The notes under the pieces are model-generated. The model saw nothing but the letters and a program-made list of their open reading frames with translations. It was not told where the DNA came from and did not search any database. From assembly GCA_913060565.1 (NCBI GenBank), contig CAJXRU010000009.1, forward strand, positions 1 to 64,000: a stretch of 64,000 bases of DNA, read 5' to 3'. Position numbers and translations under genes: made by a program. Shown piece by piece: positions 36,009 through 45,550 of the stretch; position 1 is the stretch's first letter; each line of letters opens with the position of its first letter. This DNA comes from an uncultured Gammaproteobacteria bacterium (lineage in GTDB: Bacteria; Pseudomonadota; Gammaproteobacteria; Enterobacterales; Psychrobiaceae).

Positions 36009-36104
36009 TTAAAGTTAAAAAATAAAAAATAAATTTGTTTCAACGCTAATATTCGATTGGCCGCGTTTCATGTAGTAACGAGGCGAAGAAATCGATATTA
36101 ACAA

Positions 36105-36893
<789 letters not shown>

Positions 36894-37286
36894 CTATCCC
36901 ACTTTTTTGGATTTAAAAATTAATGGTGAAAGCCAATGTAGAAATATTGCCAATGCGTATGTAACGAATAGTGGCAAATAAATCACGTCCAAAGTCTTAA
37001 ACACCACCCAAAATAGCACTATCACTAAAACAAGCTTGAGTGCTTCGCCTTTAAAGAAATCACTAAGAACCTCTTTAGCAGCGCTCGCTCCGGCATTGCG
37101 AAAAGCTAATGTTGCAAAAACAAAATTTGGAAAAATGGAAATTAACCCGCCACATAGTGCCGAAAGCCCTGCCATTACGCCATTTGTTAAGAAGAAAATG
37201 AGAGAGACCAACGTCACTGCCAGTGTTTGCAGACCTATCAACTTATACGCCGTTGAGCGACCTTGCGATGCCAGTTTATTGACCAA
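36894..37286 (-). CDS. atpI: ATP synthase assembly protein I
   Basis: 130 aa, four membrane helices, first gene of the atp operon. AtpI assists c-ring assembly or Mg2+ supply and is poorly conserved; the call rests on position, length and hydrophobic pattern (TLAVTLVSLIFFLTNGVMAG, SALCGGLISIFPNFVFA, the latter typical). Start is TTG 37286, supported by GCGGAGTAAATAAA with 8-base spacing and no in-frame ATG nearby. Confidence 0.92.
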   Translation of the reverse strand: MVNKLASQGRSTAYKLIGLQTLAVTLVSLIFFLTNGVMAGLSALCGGLISIFPNFVFATLAFRNAGASAAKEVLSDFFKGEALKLVLVIVLFWVVFKTLDVIYLPLFVTYALAIFLHWLSPLIFKSKKVG

Positions 37287-37372
37287 TTTATTTACTCCGC
37301 AACCTGCTTATTTTAGTGATGAGCCATTTTTCAAAAATAACTCAATATATCGCGCCGAAAAAAGCAAGCGGA

Positions 37373-37400
37373 AGTATACGTTTTCTGGCTAATATTGCAA
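37373..37400 (-). promoter_or_regulatory. atp operon promoter (TTGCAA / TATACT)
   Basis: On the minus strand TTGCAA (37400-37395) is followed after 16 bases by TATACT (37378-37373), which would start transcription about 80 bases ahead of atpI. The 365-bp gap 37287-37651 otherwise holds one hairpin near parB and nothing else I can support. Confidence 0.6.
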
Positions 37401-37600
37401 CTGAATAGCGGAGTGTTTTGACATAATAATACATAATTTGAGACTAAAGGAGGATGCTCCACTACATATTGTGTTACACATTCATGAAAATCACCAAACA
37501 AAGGCCAGATCGGATCTGTGACGGGTTAACGTTAAATATTTCAAGGAGTGAGGAAATTTTTGCGGGGCAGTCATTGAATAAAAAACAAACAATTTGATAA

Positions 37601-37634
37601 GTCATCAATAGCATCATTGTGAACTATTGACGAC
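37601..37634 (-). terminator. Hairpin after parB
   Basis: GTCATCAATAG (37601-37611) pairs with CTATTGACGAC (37624-37634) with one mismatch and a 12-base loop, 17 bp after the parB stop. The minus-strand sequence behind it is T-rich but broken, so termination is plausible rather than certain. Confidence 0.45.
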
Positions 37635-37651
37635 ATCACCAATTAAAATAA

Positions 37652-38557
37652 CTAATCTTGTAATTTTAGATGCGCTAACACACCTTCCAATTCATCATTC
37701 GATGTGTACGAAATAACAAGCTTGCCCTTGCCTTTTCCGTTGTCATTAATAGCAACTTTAGCACCTAAATGTTCTGTCAGGCGTTGTTGGAGATTAGCGA
37801 TATTAGGATCAACTGCTTTTTCTTTTTTCTCTGGTTCACCCTTTAATGCTTTTTGCACTAAGCGCTCTGTTTCACGCACTGTTAGGCTCTTGTCAGCAAC
37901 GACACGTGCATTATCACTTTGTAGCTCTCCGGTTAAACCTAGTAAAGCTCGAGCATGCCCCATGTCGATGTCGCCACGCTCTAACAGCAGTTTTACATCG
38001 TCGTTTAATGTATTGAGACGTAAAAGGTTACTAACAGTAGTACGAGATTTACCCACCTCATCAGCCACTTGCTGGTGAGTTAATTCAAATTCGTTAATCA
38101 AACGGTCTAACGCAACTGCTTCTTCCATTGCGTTTAAGTCTTCACGTTGAATATTTTCAATGAGCGCCATCGCCATCGTTGTTTGATCATCGACTTCTTT
38201 GACTAAACAGGGTACATCGCTCAATTTAGCTAACTGAGCAGCACGCCAGCGACGCTCACCAGCAATAATCTCAAATTGATTCTTTTTGCTCAATTGACGA
38301 ACGATAATAGGCTGAATAATACCTTGGGTTTTAATAGAGTTTGCAAGGTCATCAAGGGCATCTTCAGACATATCTTTACGCGGTTGGTATTCGCCACGTT
38401 GTAAAAATTCAACAGGAATTTGACGTAGTTCGCCTTCTTGTTTTTCGACAACAGGGTGGACTTGCTTGTCGGCTTCAACTTGTTTGGTACGTGCGGTATT
38501 ACTAGTACTTAATAAGGCATCTAAACTCTTACCTAAACCACGCTTTTTTACTGACAT
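37652..38557 (-). CDS. parB: Chromosome partitioning protein ParB
   Basis: 301-aa CTP-dependent DNA clamp that loads at parS sites near the origin. N-terminal KKRGLGKSLDALL (ParA-interacting), the ParB/Srx CTPase motif with ENIQREDLNAMEEA and GERRWRAAQ, a helix-turn-helix (LTHQQVADEVGKSRTTVSNL) and a C-terminal dimerisation domain. It follows parA by 44 bp. I found no perfect parS 16-mer in the window. Confidence 0.96.
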   Translation of the reverse strand: MSVKKRGLGKSLDALLSTSNTARTKQVEADKQVHPVVEKQEGELRQIPVEFLQRGEYQPRKDMSEDALDDLANSIKTQGIIQPIIVRQLSKKNQFEIIAGERRWRAAQLAKLSDVPCLVKEVDDQTTMAMALIENIQREDLNAMEEAVALDRLINEFELTHQQVADEVGKSRTTVSNLLRLNTLNDDVKLLLERGDIDMGHARALLGLTGELQSDNARVVADKSLTVRETERLVQKALKGEPEKKEKAVDPNIANLQQRLTEHLGAKVAINDNGKGKGKLVISYTSNDELEGVLAHLKLQD

Positions 38558-38601
38558 TTTTATTTAAACTCTATTATTATTTTTGATGACCGGTGTAACT
38601 A

Positions 38602-39393
38602 TTAACCGGCCAATGGCTTTTCTGGTTCTTGTTCGGCGCGTCGTAACATTTCACCAGCAAGTGCTAAGTAAGCTTTAGACCCCGTTGATGACTTGTCGTA
38701 ATACATTGCTGGCGCACCAAAACTAGGGGCTTCAGCTAAACGTACATTACGCGGGATCACGGTACGATAAACTTTATCACCAAAGTGTTGCTTGAGTTGA
38801 TCTGATACATCATTTGCCAAGCGATTACGCGGATCGTACATGGTACGCAAAATACCTTCGATGACTAAATCAGGGTTCACAACAGCTGCTAACTTGCTAA
38901 TGGTATCAACCAGCGCCGTTAAACCTTCCAATGCAAAATATTCACATTGCATCGGTACTAATACGCTATCAGCAGCAGACATTGCATTGATAGTTAGTAA
39001 GTTTAACGCAGGAGGACAATCGATGAATATGAAATCATAGTCGTCCTTAACTGGCGCTAAACCATTTTTAAGACGCATTTCACGGGCAAAAAATTCAATC
39101 AATTTAATTTCTGCGGCAGTCACATCGGCATTGGCTGCTACTAAGTCATAATGACCAGACGTATCTCTTACGATTACATCTTCAATTGGCATTTCATCAA
39201 CTAATAAGTCGTAAGCCGTGGTTGGCACTTCATATTTATCAACACCACTGCCCATCGTGGCATTCCCTTGGGGATCTAAATCAATCAATAAAACTTTACG
39301 GCGCGTTGCTGCCAAAGAGGCAGCAAGGTTTACGGCTGTTGTCGTTTTACCAACACCGCCTTTTTGATTTGCTACTGCAATAATTCTTGCCAC
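38602..39393 (-). CDS. parA: Chromosome partitioning ATPase ParA
   Basis: 263-aa Walker-type ATPase (Soj/ParA). Deviant Walker A KGGVGKTTTAVNLAA near the N-terminus, Walker A' LLIDLDPQGNATMG, Walker B FIFIDCPPALNLL. It drives segregation of ParB-bound origins. Short N-terminus means the chromosomal rather than plasmid type. Downstream of rsmG by 33 bp and upstream of parB. Confidence 0.97.
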   Translation of the reverse strand: MARIIAVANQKGGVGKTTTAVNLAASLAATRRKVLLIDLDPQGNATMGSGVDKYEVPTTAYDLLVDEMPIEDVIVRDTSGHYDLVAANADVTAAEIKLIEFFAREMRLKNGLAPVKDDYDFIFIDCPPALNLLTINAMSAADSVLVPMQCEYFALEGLTALVDTISKLAAVVNPDLVIEGILRTMYDPRNRLANDVSDQLKQHFGDKVYRTVIPRNVRLAEAPSFGAPAMYYDKSSTGSKAYLALAGEMLRRAEQEPEKPLAG

Positions 39394-39426
39394 AAGCTGT
39401 TCCTTTATTGTTGAGAAGTTATTGTC

Positions 39427-40047
39427 TTATGCATGCTTAATTACGACTAAATGGCGCTCACCGTCTAATTCAGGAACCACTAACGGATGAATGACATCTA
39501 ACGCTAATTCGGCTTTTAAGTGTGCTAATTCGGCATCAGGAATCACACCTTTCAAGGCATAAAATTTACCTTGTGAATGCGGTAAATGATGACACCAATC
39601 AAGCATGTCGTCCAGTGATGCAAATGCACGGCTAATTACGCCGTCAAACCCTTGATTATCTTGAAATTCTTCTACGCGTGATTGAACAGGTGTTACGTTC
39701 TTTAATCCCAAATCATGAATGACTTGCTTAATAAAACGAATGCGTTTACCTAGGCTATCCAATAAAAAGAACTCTTTATCTGGATTCAAAATGGCGAGTG
39801 GTAAACCTGGTAATCCAGGCCCTGTGCCAACATCAATAAAACGATTGCCGTCCAAATGCGACGAAACGACGACCGAATCCATAATATGCTTAACCAGCAT
39901 CTCTCGCGGATCTCTCACCGAGGTTAGGTTGTACGCTTTATTCCATTTGTTGAGCAATTCTACCAAAGACACTAATTGCGCTTGATGCGCTGGTGAAATA
40001 GTCAGATCTGTTTGATCAATTAATTGTTGTAATTGCTCTGTTAACAC
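39427..40047 (-). CDS. rsmG: 16S rRNA (guanine-527-N7)-methyltransferase RsmG
   Basis: 206-aa class I methyltransferase (GidB). SAM-binding motif [31 protein letters not shown] at the N-terminus, and [15 protein letters not shown]. Start is GTG 40047 with GAGCG upstream; no better ATG. In most gammaproteobacteria mnmG precedes it; here the next upstream gene is a solute-binding protein, so the block has been separated. Loss of RsmG gives low-level streptomycin resistance in other bacteria. Confidence 0.96.
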   Translation of the reverse strand: MLTEQLQQLIDQTDLTISPAHQAQLVSLVELLNKWNKAYNLTSVRDPREMLVKHIMDSVVVSSHLDGNRFIDVGTGPGLPGLPLAILNPDKEFFLLDSLGKRIRFIKQVIHDLGLKNVTPVQSRVEEFQDNQGFDGVISRAFASLDDMLDWCHHLPHSQGKFYALKGVIPDAELAHLKAELALDVIHPLVVPELDGERHLVVIKHA

Positions 40048-40120
40048 AATACGCGCTCACGAAATTTAAAGTGAGGCGAATTTTATAATGAATTGGCAAT
40101 ATAACCAAGCGCCGCGCCGT

Positions 40121-40894
40121 TTATCTTTGGATATTTAGACTTGCGTTGAAGTTCTGAATGAGTTTTTGATACTCGCCGGATTGCTTCAAGCTTGCTAAGC
40201 CATGCTCAAATTTACTCATCAAACGTTTATTTGCGGCATTTTTCTTCGAAAACATGACTGATAACGGCTCAATAAGCAACGGTTTGGAAGAATAATCGAG
40301 CGATTTTTTCTGCCGTTTTGAAAACTTACGTTGCAACATATCTTGCCCAACGGCTAGTGCGATAGGAAATGCATCAATGCGAGTACCAATAAGCTTCTTA
40401 AAGTTTATTTTGTCGGAATTAGCTAATTGCACTTTAATGCGCCCCTGCTGTTGTGCATGTTTGAACTCTTCACCATAGTAATATGTCTTGGTCGCACCAA
40501 ACACCGGAGTTTTATTAGCAGATAGGCTATCCCAATGAATTGGGTGGCTCTTTCGATAAAATAATACAACTTTAGGAGAGTATATTGGTGAAGAGAAAGC
40601 AGCGTATTTTTCACGATCAGTGGTAGGTGTCCAACCAACCGAAGCATCAACTTTACCGGCTTCAATTAATTTAAACGTTTTGCTCGAAGACATTGCTTTA
40701 AATTGAACATCGATACCTTCAAGTTCAAAAGCGCGCTTTACAATGTGATTTAACACGCCTTTATTCGGCAATGATTGAGAGATAAAAGGTTTATATTCGC
40801 TGTAAGCAATGGTGATAGATTGTGCTTGAACACTGTAACTAAATAGCCACGAAAAAGTCAGTAACCCAATGAAGAGAAGTATCTGATTTTTCAT
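40121..40894 (-). CDS. Periplasmic solute-binding protein (SBP_bac_3-like), orphan
   Basis: 257 aa. Signal peptide 1-24 (ending VQA) then ITIAYSEYKPFISQSLPNKG, and the ligand-domain segment EAGKVDASVGWTPTTDREKY typical of polar amino-acid binding proteins. No transport partners are adjacent; a related stand-alone protein lies at 29.4-30.2 kb. AAGGATAGTC precedes ATG. It occupies the place where mnmG would be expected. Confidence 0.82.
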   Translation of the reverse strand: MKNQILLFIGLLTFSWLFSYSVQAQSITIAYSEYKPFISQSLPNKGVLNHIVKRAFELEGIDVQFKAMSSSKTFKLIEAGKVDASVGWTPTTDREKYAAFSSPIYSPKVVLFYRKSHPIHWDSLSANKTPVFGATKTYYYGEEFKHAQQQGRIKVQLANSDKINFKKLIGTRIDAFPIALAVGQDMLQRKFSKRQKKSLDYSSKPLLIEPLSVMFSKKNAANKRLMSKFEHGLASLKQSGEYQKLIQNFNASLNIQR

Positions 40895-40966
40895 GACTAT
40901 CCTTATTTCAAATCTGTGAAGCTATTTCCATAGTACTAATATTAAACAAAAATTCAACCGTTAGAA

Positions 40967-42109
40967 CTAACTCATTGGTTTTGCTTTTTTATAAACCATA
41001 TCACGCCATAACTTCTCTAACGGACCCTGACCTTTATAGTGTTGCCACAAGTTGGCTAAAATGATTTGAATTATCGTCATAACACCAGCAATAGCCATCA
41101 AATGATGTAGTAACCAGTCGCCATGATTGTCAGCCAAAATAACTCTAAATAATAAAGCCATTGTTAATGATTGAAAGATATAGAGCGTAAACGCCATCTT
41201 GCCGCAATTTTGGAACAACATAAGCCATTGTGGTTTAGCTGTTACTATTTTAATTAAGCGTGACGACACGGCTAGGATCATCATTAAACCACCAACCCAA
41301 TTTAAAGAAGCACTAGTCCATAACATGTTTTGAAAATCAGTTTCAAAGATCATAATTAATTGAAACACACTTAACACACCGCCAACGGTGAACAACATTA
41401 GCTCATTTTTCAAACTAGTCCCTTTGATAAAGAACCCATTTTTCATAAGTGCCATACCAATCAGCATACCACCTGCCAAGGTCCAAAATATAACAGGGAA
41501 CATAAAGACTAAACTCAGACCCATCATAATGTTGTAATTAAAAAAGTTTTCAAAAGATCCAACCGGATTCATAAAGGATGGACTATTAGGATCCTGCTCC
41601 ATTGCACCTGCTGGCAGTAAAGACATTCCCCAAGCGATAGCCATTAGCAATAACGCACCAACGGCAATAAAAATAATGCCTCGACGCATTAAGAATTGAG
41701 GTTCTTTTTCACTCCATTTATAAATGATGATGCCTGTTAAACCATAATTCAATAAAATATCACCGAAGAATAATGTCGATAGATGAATAAAACCAAATAA
41801 CATCAATAAACTTAAACGATGAGACATAAGCGGGTAAGGTTCAAAGTTTTTAGCACGAGCACGCTCTAGAAACATCACGATACCAGCGCCAAACAGCACA
41901 CAAAAAAGAGATATAAAGCGTTCTTTCGCCAGTAGGAACTGAAAAATAAATGCCGTTTTTTCGGTATCTGTCGCCAAGCCATCGTAATTAACATTAGGGT
42001 AAGCTTCAAACGGCATAGCAAAAGCGACAATATTCATAAAGAGAATACCTAGAATCGCAATCCCTCTCAGTAAGTCTAAACTTACTACCCTATCCATTGA
42101 TGTATTCAT
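40967..42109 (-). CDS. DUF418 / YeiB-family membrane protein
   Basis: 380 aa with about ten membrane helices. The N-terminus RVVSLDLLRGIAILGILFMN is the family signature (heparan-alpha-glucosaminide-acetyltransferase-like acyltransferase superfamily), and the C-terminal DUF418 region has FQNCGKMAFTLYIFQSL and GPLEKLWR. GGAGGAATT precedes ATG. Members are thought to transfer acyl groups, but substrates are unknown. Confidence 0.88.
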   Translation of the reverse strand: MNTSMDRVVSLDLLRGIAILGILFMNIVAFAMPFEAYPNVNYDGLATDTEKTAFIFQFLLAKERFISLFCVLFGAGIVMFLERARAKNFEPYPLMSHRLSLLMLFGFIHLSTLFFGDILLNYGLTGIIIYKWSEKEPQFLMRRGIIFIAVGALLLMAIAWGMSLLPAGAMEQDPNSPSFMNPVGSFENFFNYNIMMGLSLVFMFPVIFWTLAGGMLIGMALMKNGFFIKGTSLKNELMLFTVGGVLSVFQLIMIFETDFQNMLWTSASLNWVGGLMMILAVSSRLIKIVTAKPQWLMLFQNCGKMAFTLYIFQSLTMALLFRVILADNHGDWLLHHLMAIAGVMTIIQIILANLWQHYKGQGPLEKLWRDMVYKKAKPMS

Positions 42110-42160
42110 AATTCCTCCGAAAAATACATATCAGCCCCATTCACTAATTTGGAGCTAGAA

Positions 42161-42188
42161 ATAAAAAGGCCTGAATAAATTCAGGCCT
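42161..42188 (-). terminator. Terminator of the 42.3-44.2 kb gene
   Basis: AGGCCTGAAT (42167-42176) pairs perfectly with ATTCAGGCCT (42179-42188); on the minus strand the stem runs into TTTTTAT. It lies about 80 bp after the large membrane protein gene. Confidence 0.88.
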
Positions 42189-42265
42189 AAGGAAAGTAAC
42201 ACAAATTTTACATAAACATCGTTAGATTTTTGAAACTATTTGTTTAAAAACGTAATTTCGCTTAT

Positions 42266-44179
42266 CTAGTTAGTCTTTTCGCTATCGTGATGCTCTTGTT
42301 CATTGCGCAGAAAACCAGCGGCTTGTTCTTCTTGTTGATGCCCAAGCTGACTAGAATTATAGCGAGACGCCTCATTTACTTTTAAGATATTTTCAGCGTG
42401 CTGCAAATCAACGGTATTGGTGAAGCCAGCAATGTTCTCACGATCACGTAAGAAACCTTTAATTTCATCGACAATACTGGTTAACTCACTGTCATTTTTA
42501 CTCATCGACATCACATAACGTGGCATTTCTACATTTTGACTGCCTGCCGTTGCAAAGGTGCTTGTTGTTACTCGCGAGCTAACAACCCATGGCGTAATTG
42601 ACGATTTAACCACAACATTTTCACTGCGCGTTGAATCATGGATAGACATCCCTGTTGAAATCTTAGATTCAGTGAAGGTACCTTCCGTCTTCATATACAT
42701 TAACAATGAATCAAACTGCAATTCAGCCCAAAATACATTGGCAAAATTTTCTAACATCCGGCCAATCGTTAATACGATTTGCCACATAAATAATGTACTT
42801 AATAGCGTAAACCCGATTGCAGCGCCCGCTTCAATGATAGGTTGGAGTGTCGACACTACCGCATTTTCACTACCGCGAGTTGATGGTGGGTTGGCCATCA
42901 GGTTCTTAATAAACTCGATGGCTGTGCCAATTTGATCAGCCAAACCAAAGAAAAGAACTGACGCAACAACCAATAATACTTGGCCCATCACAGTGCTAAC
43001 TAAACGCGCAGTTTTGAAGGATGAATCAGCATCTACGGGTTTAAACTCAGGCTGTGTTTCTACTAATAACTCACCAGAAAATGACCCTTTACCTTGGCTT
43101 TCTTCCATTAATTTGGGATCGAACGCACGATAAGTACGATTTGGAATTTCTTTGTAACGTCGATTTGCGAGCACGATATTTTCAATGTTGATGAAAATTT
43201 CATTCGGGTGAACAGACTCTTGTAGGTTTTCTCTAAACTCACTGACATCAGTCACAGGATTCGCATTTTTAGTGCGCACCGCCACCATGTATAGCACTAA
43301 TACACTGGTTAATACGCCTAATCCTAATAACAATAATAAACTTGGCCATGCAGAAAACACATCAACATTTTCAAACAAGCGCGCAACCGTATTATTACCA
43401 TTAAATTGCTCACTAACCGCTTGGTAAATGAAACCTATGATGACTGGAAACAGAATTGAAAACGCAATAACTTTCGCCAAACTCGCCGCACCAGCGCTTT
43501 GCAATGTTTTAACGCGATCGATACGCACTGCGTTGGCAGAGCTGCGCCATGAGCCCACTAAATACATCAGTAACAATAGTGAGAACGCCGGAATAATAAT
43601 GTGTCCCGCTTGACCAGCAAGGCCACTTGACGACACAAAATACGTTAAACCAAAGGCAATAAAGGCAACAACCGTTGTAACTAATACAGAAACGATTTCC
43701 TGTAAAATATTACGAAATTGATACGGTAAGAAAATAAGCTTTGGAAACAACGAATGAACTAAACGTCCCATCCAACCTTGCGGCTCAGTGAACGTAGTAT
43801 TCTTGCGTCCCATTAGCATAGACTCAAGATCTGCACCTTTATAAGCTAGTGACTTAGATTTTGCTTCTAATTTGGCATTATCGGCTTCACTTTGCGTAAA
43901 GTTATAAGCTAAAGAAGATGGTACAGAACGTCCAACAAAGAATTTAAATAGAAAATAAAGGCCACGACCCGCTCGACGCAAACCGGCAATAAGAAGCAGT
44001 AAACCTACAATGGCGTAAACCCATGCTTGCGTTAAGTCTTGTTCAATAACAGAGGTTGTTTTAAAAATACTAAACAAACCAATTGCCGCTGTTACAAAAC
44101 CGCCAATCGCGCGAATTACACCTTCTTGCTTGAAAGGGTTTTTTATCCCTAAACCTGAAGAGCCAAAATCAAATGCCAT
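42266..44179 (-). CDS. Large multi-pass membrane protein, unrecognised
   Basis: 637 aa. About eight hydrophobic segments: a pair near 20-70 (IRAIGGFVTAAIGLFSIF), a group at 160-305, and a third at 385-470. The segment 320-385 is soluble (HPNEIFINIENIVLANRRYK), and residues 490-637 form a charged cytoplasmic tail with no cysteine motif, ending QEEQAAGFLRNEQEHHD. AAGGAATAACTC precedes ATG, and a good terminator follows. It stands alone. I know no family; it could be a scaffold or a channel-like protein. No nucleotide-binding or protease motif is seen. Confidence 0.6.
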   Translation of the reverse strand: MAFDFGSSGLGIKNPFKQEGVIRAIGGFVTAAIGLFSIFKTTSVIEQDLTQAWVYAIVGLLLLIAGLRRAGRGLYFLFKFFVGRSVPSSLAYNFTQSEADNAKLEAKSKSLAYKGADLESMLMGRKNTTFTEPQGWMGRLVHSLFPKLIFLPYQFRNILQEIVSVLVTTVVAFIAFGLTYFVSSSGLAGQAGHIIIPAFSLLLLMYLVGSWRSSANAVRIDRVKTLQSAGAASLAKVIAFSILFPVIIGFIYQAVSEQFNGNNTVARLFENVDVFSAWPSLLLLLGLGVLTSVLVLYMVAVRTKNANPVTDVSEFRENLQESVHPNEIFINIENIVLANRRYKEIPNRTYRAFDPKLMEESQGKGSFSGELLVETQPEFKPVDADSSFKTARLVSTVMGQVLLVVASVLFFGLADQIGTAIEFIKNLMANPPSTRGSENAVVSTLQPIIEAGAAIGFTLLSTLFMWQIVLTIGRMLENFANVFWAELQFDSLLMYMKTEGTFTESKISTGMSIHDSTRSENVVVKSSITPWVVSSRVTTSTFATAGSQNVEMPRYVMSMSKNDSELTSIVDEIKGFLRDRENIAGFTNTVDLQHAENILKVNEASRYNSSQLGHQQEEQAAGFLRNEQEHHDSEKTN

Positions 44180-44319
44180 TGAGTTATTCCTTAGCTATAA
44201 ATTATTGGAAAACATACTAAATATTGGTTGCATAAAATACAGCAATCGTCCGATTTAAACAATTGTACACAAGCATAAATACTGACTTTTTATCACTCTC
44301 AATTCAGTTTCGATTCACT

Positions 44320-44333
44320 TTGATTCTGATCAA
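44320..44333. promoter_or_regulatory. Perfect FNR/CRP-family box TTGAT-N4-ATCAA
   Basis: TTGATTCTGATCAA matches the FNR consensus at all ten defined positions. The centre is 66 bp ahead of the oxidoreductase ATG, compatible with an activator site at about -41.5. The divergent membrane protein starts 141 bp to the other side. Confidence 0.6.
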
Positions 44334-44392
44334 AAAGTATCTTTTAGATTTAGGGTAGTGTTAGCCAATCAACTTCACTCTGGATTATTACC

Positions 44393-45439
44393 ATGGGCAA
44401 CACGTCAGCAACACCCCCCATCAAAACCGCACTGGTCGGTTTTGGTACCTCAGGCAAGCATTTGCATTTGCCATTGTTGCTTTCTGATGCAAATTTCCAG
44501 TTAGTTGCGGTATCAACTCATCGCAGCAATGTTTCAAATGCATTACCCCGTGGATGCAGCCAACGCTCGTTTACACAAGTCATTGATGACCCGATGATTG
44601 AATTGGTTATCATTGCCACCCCAAATGACAGTCATTTTGAATTAGCGAAGAAAGCGCTAGAACATGGTAAACATGTCGTTGTGGAAAAGCCTATCGCCTT
44701 AAATAGCAAAGATGCAGACACCTTACTTAAACTGGCACAGAAAAAAGAACGAACCATCACCAGTTTCCATAATCGTTTATGGGATTGTGATTTCTTGGCT
44801 ATTAAATCAATTGTTAATGACGATAAGCTTGGCAGACTACACTCTTATGCAGCTCGTGTTGATCGCTACCAACCGGATGTAGTCAATAATTGGCGAGATA
44901 ACCCTCAATTTGGCGGGGCGGTGTGGGAATTAGCACCTAACTTAATCGTGCAAATATTAACGTTGTTTGGCAAACCCAACAGTGTCTTTGCTGATGTTTC
45001 TACGTTGCGAGATAAAGCGAGAGCGCCTGACAATTTTTACCTACGATTAGCTTACCCAAAACTTAATGTTGAAATTAGAACGAGCTCATTGGTCAAACAT
45101 TCGGGCCCCCGTTTTGTTATTCATGGCGATTTGGGTAGCTTTATTAAACAAGGCATCGACCCCCAACATCAACAATTGAAAAACGGTGTAACACCTTGTG
45201 ATAACAAGTTTGGTAAAGAACAAATCGATGATTGGGGCTCGTTATACACCAACAATAGCGACGAAGAGATTTTAGTGCCGTCACCCGCTGGTGATTACTG
45301 TGCTTTCTATCGTCATCTGTTTGATACCATTAAGCATCAAGCGCCATTGCCTTGCGACAATCAATTAGCATTAGATATGGTGCAAATCATTGAAGCTTCA
45401 CAACAGTCAAATGAATCTAATCAGGTCATCATGCTCTAA
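44393..45439 (+). CDS. Gfo/Idh/MocA family NAD(P)-dependent oxidoreductase
   Basis: 348 aa. N-terminal Rossmann fold with TALVGFGTSGKHLHLPLL, then IATPNDSHFELAKKALEHGK and the catalytic-region VEKPIALN; C-terminal alpha/beta domain with NWRDNPQFGGAVWELAPNLI. The family oxidises sugars, inositols and related polyols; YdgJ-like members fit best. The gene is alone, preceded by an FNR-type box. No strong Shine-Dalgarno before ATG. Confidence 0.9.
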   Translation: MGNTSATPPIKTALVGFGTSGKHLHLPLLLSDANFQLVAVSTHRSNVSNALPRGCSQRSFTQVIDDPMIELVIIATPNDSHFELAKKALEHGKHVVVEKPIALNSKDADTLLKLAQKKERTITSFHNRLWDCDFLAIKSIVNDDKLGRLHSYAARVDRYQPDVVNNWRDNPQFGGAVWELAPNLIVQILTLFGKPNSVFADVSTLRDKARAPDNFYLRLAYPKLNVEIRTSSLVKHSGPRFVIHGDLGSFIKQGIDPQHQQLKNGVTPCDNKFGKEQIDDWGSLYTNNSDEEILVPSPAGDYCAFYRHLFDTIKHQAPLPCDNQLALDMVQIIEASQQSNESNQVIML

Positions 45440-45550
45440 TTTTTGTATAAAAGAAATAAGCAGAAACTTGCCCTAGCTCCCATGTAATTAGTAGAGCCGC
45501 TAATAATGCTATGTTATAGTATCACGTTGCCTAATTAACGTTCTTTATCA

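Noticed and set aside
37454-37597. 47-codon plus-strand open frame after AGGAGG in the atpI-parB gap
   Set aside because: The Shine-Dalgarno-like sequence abuts the ATG with no spacer, the peptide has no recognisable character, and it opposes the surrounding genes.
37287-40047. parS site near parAB
   Set aside because: No 16-mer close to TGTTTCACGTGAAACA was found; the nearest string, in parB, matches only its left half.
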